Shown: one piece after another, positions 15,035 to 17,956 of the stretch
How positions within the stretch are numbered: the stretch's first letter is position 1
Layout of the letters: each line of letters opens with the position of its first letter
Assembly: GCA_001438985.1 (NCBI GenBank)
Contig: LIAZ01000008.1
Span: forward strand, 1 to 17,956
From: Acidimicrobium sp. BACL17 MAG-120823-bin42
Lineage (GTDB): Bacteria; Actinomycetota; Acidimicrobiia; Acidimicrobiales; Ilumatobacteraceae
Direction of reading: 5' to 3'
DNA length: 17,956 bases
The notes under the pieces: generated by a model
What the model saw: the letters and a program-made list of their open reading frames with translations, nothing else
Told to the model about the DNA's origin: nothing
Database searches by the model: none
Program-made: the position numbers and the translations under genes

Positions 15035-16138
15035 CTATGTCGTACCCCAAATAGCTAAAATATCTTGCCGCAATTGTGCAAATGAGCCGTCAATGATCGA
15101 ACGACGCATCTGATCCATGAGCGAAATCGTCCATGCCACATTGTGGATGGAAACGAGGCGACTAGCGGTTGGTTCGCCCACTTGAAATAGGTGTCGGATA
15201 TAACCCCGCGAGTGTCGTGTACACACCATGCACGAACATGTTGCGTCGATCGGATCATCGCTTTCAGTGAACTCCGCACGCTTCAGATTGACCCTTCCTG
15301 CCGAAGTCAGCGCTGTGCCATGTCGACCAAGCCTCGTCTGCAACACACAATCAAACTGATCAACACCAAGATTGACCGCCTCAACCAACGATGCAGGGTC
15401 GCCTACACCCATCAAGTAGCGAGGTCGATTTGCCGGTAAATGAGTAATCGCAGCCTGCAATGCCGGCACCATTTCTTCACGTGTCTCTCCTACCGAGAGT
15501 CCACCGATGCCGTATCCATCAAATTGCAATGTCGCAGTTCGCTCTGCACTTTCTGCTCGCATGTTGATATCGATGCCACCTTGCACGATGCCAAACAACG
15601 ATTGATCATGACGCTCATGTGCATCTCGTGCACGTGCGGCCCACATGGACGTGCGCTCTAATGCAGTGCGCACAACATGTGGTGGTGACGGCAGCGGCGG
15701 GCACACATCGAGCACCATTTGAATATCGGCACCAAGTAGTTGCTGTGTGTGCACTGCTGATTCGGGTGTAAAGCGATGCATCGAGCCGTCATAGGTTGAC
15801 TTGAAGGTAACTCCCTCATCATCAACATCAGGATTGAGCGAAAACACCTGAAAGCCACCTGAGTCGGTGAGCGTCAATCCGTTCCATCCAGCAAACGCCC
15901 CTAAACCTCCGAAGCGAGCAATGAGTTCTGCGCCAGGTCGCAACATCAAGTGATACGTGTTGCCTAACACAATCTGTGCTCCAAGCTGTTCGTAGTCCTG
16001 AGCACTGAGGTACTTGATTGCGCCGCGAGTTCCGACCGGCATAAAGCATGGCGTTGAATACGTTCCGCGGTGTGTTGTCGCTACTCCTGCACGAGCCTGA
16101 CCATCTTGGGCAACTTGTGAAAACTCAACCGGAAACAT
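15035..16138 (-). CDS. tgt: tRNA-guanine transglycosylase (queuosine)
   Basis: Swaps guanine at position 34 of GUN-anticodon tRNAs for preQ1, the base-exchange step of queuosine synthesis. From ATG 16138 it is 367 residues. Visible are STPCFMPVGTRG (family TPxFMPVGT), LGNTYHLMLRPG, TDSGGFQVFSL with the catalytic-site Asp, GIVQGGID, YGIGGLSVGE, YLMGVGDP, and DQFDCVLQTRLGRHG with the nucleophile Asp before Cys. The zinc site is CSCMVCTRHSRGYIRHLF plus the His in SIHN. Where most relatives read FDCVxPTRxARxG, this protein has Gln instead of Pro. Longer reading to TTG/GTG codons upstream adds up to 32 Cys-rich residues that lie within queA and look non-coding. ATG 16138 overlaps the queA end by 14 bases. 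The first preQ1 steps are not in this window. Confidence 0.95.
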   Translation of the reverse strand: MFPVEFSQVAQDGQARAGVATTHRGTYSTPCFMPVGTRGAIKYLSAQDYEQLGAQIVLGNTYHLMLRPGAELIARFGGLGAFAGWNGLTLTDSGGFQVFSLNPDVDDEGVTFKSTYDGSMHRFTPESAVHTQQLLGADIQMVLDVCPPLPSPPHVVRTALERTSMWAARARDAHERHDQSLFGIVQGGIDINMRAESAERTATLQFDGYGIGGLSVGETREEMVPALQAAITHLPANRPRYLMGVGDPASLVEAVNLGVDQFDCVLQTRLGRHGTALTSAGRVNLKRAEFTESDDPIDATCSCMVCTRHSRGYIRHLFQVGEPTASRLVSIHNVAWTISLMDQMRRSIIDGSFAQLRQDILAIWGTT

Positions 16139-17168
16139 TGGTATCACGGTACAGCAGCATCGCGTCACCAAATGACAGCATTCGATATTCGCGCGCAATT
16201 GCTTCGGCGTACACCTCTCGCCACTGCTTACCAATAAATGCCTCGATCATCAACAGCAACGTGGTTCGTGGCATGTGGAAATTAGTCACCATGAGATCGA
16301 CGATCTTCCATTGATAACCAGGAGTGATGAACAAATTCGTTCTTCCGCTGAGTGAGTTAAACGTGGTTGCACTCTCTAGCGCGCGTGTCGCAGTAGTGCC
16401 GATCGCAATCACTCGCTTGCCATGTGAGTGCGCTTCTTGGCAAGCGGTAAGCGTTTCGGCAGGTACCCGATACGACTCGGTATGGATCTGATGATCAAGC
16501 GGATTATCAACCGAAATAGGCTTGAATGTGTCAAGTCCAACCACAAGTTCCACCTCGCAAATGCGCACTCCGCGTGACCGAATCCGCTCGAGAAGCTCAT
16601 TCGTAAAATGCAACCCTGCTGTTGGTGCTGCGGAGGATTTCTGATTGTGAGCGAACACAGTTTGATACCGATTGGCGTCATCAAGCCGCGTGGTGATGTA
16701 GGGAGGAAGCGGCATCTCCCCTAACTCGATAATCCGGTCCATCATTGATTTGTGATCTGGCGTTACAAACTCCACATAGAAGGTGTCACCAGCCTCCGAG
16801 CGTTGAACAACATGCAGCACAGCGCCGCCTGCGACATCAACGAGCAATTCACGGGCAGACAGCTTTCCGCCTGGTTTGACTAATGCTTCCCAACGAAAGG
16901 CATGATCCTGTTTTTCTTCAAGTAGCAACACCTCTACTGCTCCACCCGTTTGACGGCGCAACTTGAGCCGTGCGGGCAACACCCTTGTGTGATTTACCAC
17001 CATCACATCACCCTCATGAAACAACGAGTCAATGTCACTGACATGGCGATGAATCATGCCACTCGGCGCATTTACCAACAGTCTCGCTGCATCACGTGGT
17101 TCACATGGCGTTTGCGCGATGAGCCGCTCGGGCAACTCGTAATCAATGTCATTCACATCCACGCACAT
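16125..17168 (-). CDS. queA: S-adenosylmethionine:tRNA ribosyltransferase-isomerase QueA
   Basis: Transfers and isomerises the ribosyl group of S-adenosylmethionine onto preQ1 in tRNA, giving epoxyqueuosine, the step after Tgt. From ATG 17168 it is 347 residues, normal size. Motifs: DYELPERLIAQTPCEPRDAARLL near the N terminus (family YxLPxxLIAxxPxxxRxxSRLL), GDVMVVNHTRVLPARL, GGAVEVLLLE, MPLPPYITTRLDD, SSAAPTAGLHFTNELL, VGLDTFKPI, HTESYRVP, and IAIGTTATRALES, all standard QueA blocks. An in-frame TTG at 17171 gives one more residue. It starts 22 bases after ruvB, with no clear Shine-Dalgarno sequence. The ruvB-queA-tgt-yajC order is also known from Firmicutes. QueA followed directly by Tgt makes the pathway assignment firm. 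Confidence 0.96.
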   Translation of the reverse strand: MCVDVNDIDYELPERLIAQTPCEPRDAARLLVNAPSGMIHRHVSDIDSLFHEGDVMVVNHTRVLPARLKLRRQTGGAVEVLLLEEKQDHAFRWEALVKPGGKLSARELLVDVAGGAVLHVVQRSEAGDTFYVEFVTPDHKSMMDRIIELGEMPLPPYITTRLDDANRYQTVFAHNQKSSAAPTAGLHFTNELLERIRSRGVRICEVELVVGLDTFKPISVDNPLDHQIHTESYRVPAETLTACQEAHSHGKRVIAIGTTATRALESATTFNSLSGRTNLFITPGYQWKIVDLMVTNFHMPRTTLLLMIEAFIGKQWREVYAEAIAREYRMLSFGDAMLLYRDTNVSG

Positions 17169-17190
17169 CAACCAATCAGTTAAGAGTTAG

Positions 17191-17956
17191 CTACGAGAAT
17201 AAGTCTGGCGACTGTGTTGGTGGCGTCAGCCCGAGATGTGTCCACGCGGACGGCATCGCTACTCGCCCACGCGGGGTTCGCGCGATGAGGCCCTGCTGAA
17301 TCAAGAACGGTTCATAGACGTCTTCAATGGTCTCTGTTTGTTCACTCACGCTGATCGCCAACGTGGACAGCCCCACGGGACCACCGTTGAATTGGGAGCA
17401 AATAGCTGACAACACTGCACGGTCTACTTTGTCTAAACCTAAGTCATCAACTCCGAAAACCGTCAATGCGTCGCGTGCACTTACCTGATTGACCTTGCCA
17501 TTGCCACGCACCTCTGCAAAGTCGCGGACACGACGGAGCAACCTGTTAGCAATTCGTGGAGTACCCCGTGATCTCCTCGCGATTTCGCTCGCCCCTTGAC
17601 CGTCAATATCCACACCCAAAATTGTGGCGGCCCGTTGAACAATGAGTTGCAACTCGGCATCATCGTAGTAATCAAGTCGCGCAACAAGTCCGAATCGATC
17701 CCGCAACGGACCAGTAATCATTCCCGTGCGAGTGGTGGCTCCAATCAATGTAAAACGTGGGAGCGTGAGTCGGATAGATGAAGCTGCAGGACCTTTGCCG
17801 ACAACAATGTCGATCTGGAAATCTTCCATTGCTGGATACAAGATCTCTTCAACCGTTCGCGAAAGTCGATGAATCTCGTCGATGAACAAAACATCGTTTG
17901 GCTCTAGCTTTGTCAAGATTGCAGCAAGATCACCCGCGCGCTCTAGGGCTGGACCC
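17191..17956 (-). CDS. ruvB: Holliday junction branch migration helicase RuvB (5' end outside window)
   Basis: Hexameric AAA+ motor that drives branch migration with RuvA. The C-terminal 254 residues are visible. The frame is open from the window edge, starting GPALERAGDLAAILTKLEPND; the Walker A region and roughly 80-90 N-terminal residues are missing. Visible are Walker B VLFIDEIHRLSR, VGKGPAASSIRLTLPRFTLIGATTR (sensor 1), GMITGPLRDRFG with the arginine-finger region, and RSRGTPRIANRLLRRVRDFAE (sensor 2). The winged-helix domain has LSTLAISVSEQTETIEDVYEPFLIQQGLIARTPRGR. It stops with TAG at 17191-17193. ruvA and ruvC would be expected just beyond the window (inference). Splitting of the long motifs here is for description only; the family match is unambiguous. 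Confidence 0.96.
   Translation of the reverse strand, partial: GPALERAGDLAAILTKLEPNDVLFIDEIHRLSRTVEEILYPAMEDFQIDIVVGKGPAASSIRLTLPRFTLIGATTRTGMITGPLRDRFGLVARLDYYDDAELQLIVQRAATILGVDIDGQGASEIARRSRGTPRIANRLLRRVRDFAEVRGNGKVNQVSARDALTVFGVDDLGLDKVDRAVLSAICSQFNGGPVGLSTLAISVSEQTETIEDVYEPFLIQQGLIARTPRGRVAMPSAWTHLGLTPPTQSPDLFS

Noticed and set aside
14994..15048. Possible terminator hairpin between tgt and yajC (GGGGT/ACCCC and CACC/GGTG pairs)
   Set aside because: The stems are only four to five bases, the loops are poor, one arm lies within tgt, and no U-tract follows.
16139..16234. A 32-residue Cys-rich N-terminal extension of Tgt
   Set aside because: It lies inside the queA coding end, Tgt homologues start near the ATG at 16138, and the extension does not resemble any Tgt domain.
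1..17956. A novel defence, mobile or biosynthetic system
   Set aside because: Every gene but one small membrane protein belongs to a known housekeeping family, and no integrase, transposase, toxin-antitoxin pair, phage gene or CRISPR repeat was seen on either strand.

Overview
The window is a dense block of housekeeping genes. All 15 genes lie on the minus strand, so transcription runs from high to low coordinates. In transcription order they are ruvB (5' end outside the window), queA, tgt, yajC, secD, secF, rel, hisS, aspS, rarA, a small membrane-protein gene, alaS, ruvX, mltG and aroE (3' end outside the window). Intergenic gaps run from 41 bases down to overlaps of 1 to 14 bases, so no stretch over 300 bases lacks a gene. 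I found no tRNA, rRNA, CRISPR array, insertion sequence, phage gene or convincing intrinsic terminator. The compact layout suggests one long operon or a few internally promoted transcripts.

The proteins and gene order suggest an actinobacterium of moderate GC (about 50% by eye), possibly of the Acidimicrobiia type. Points in favour are the series rel-hisS-aspS-rarA-small membrane protein-alaS-ruvX-mltG-aroE, separate secD and secF genes, a Thr/Ser/Pro/Ala-rich insert in SecD, a long charged cytoplasmic tail on MltG, and an AspRS with signature residues of the non-discriminating type. The taxonomic placement is inference.

Region by region: 17956-15035 holds Holliday-junction branch migration (RuvB) and the last two tRNA-side steps of queuosine synthesis (Tgt, QueA). 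14993-11962 holds the Sec accessory complex YajC-SecD-SecF. 11950-6654 holds the bifunctional (p)ppGpp enzyme Rel with two class II aminoacyl-tRNA synthetases, HisRS and AspRS. 6643-5040 holds RarA and a small membrane protein. 5040-1971 holds AlaRS and the 16S rRNA-processing nuclease RuvX. 2008-1 holds the peptidoglycan-terminating transglycosylase MltG and shikimate dehydrogenase.

The clearest anomaly is in rarA. A perfect 23-base tandem duplication at 5620-5665 shifts the reading frame after residue 334. The family's expected C-terminal sequence continues intact in another frame down to 5352. Removing one copy restores a textbook 422-residue RarA. A second item is a perfect 8-bp inverted repeat in the short gap just before alaS. 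I see no novel multi-gene system here; the remaining interest lies in these local signals and in the gene order.
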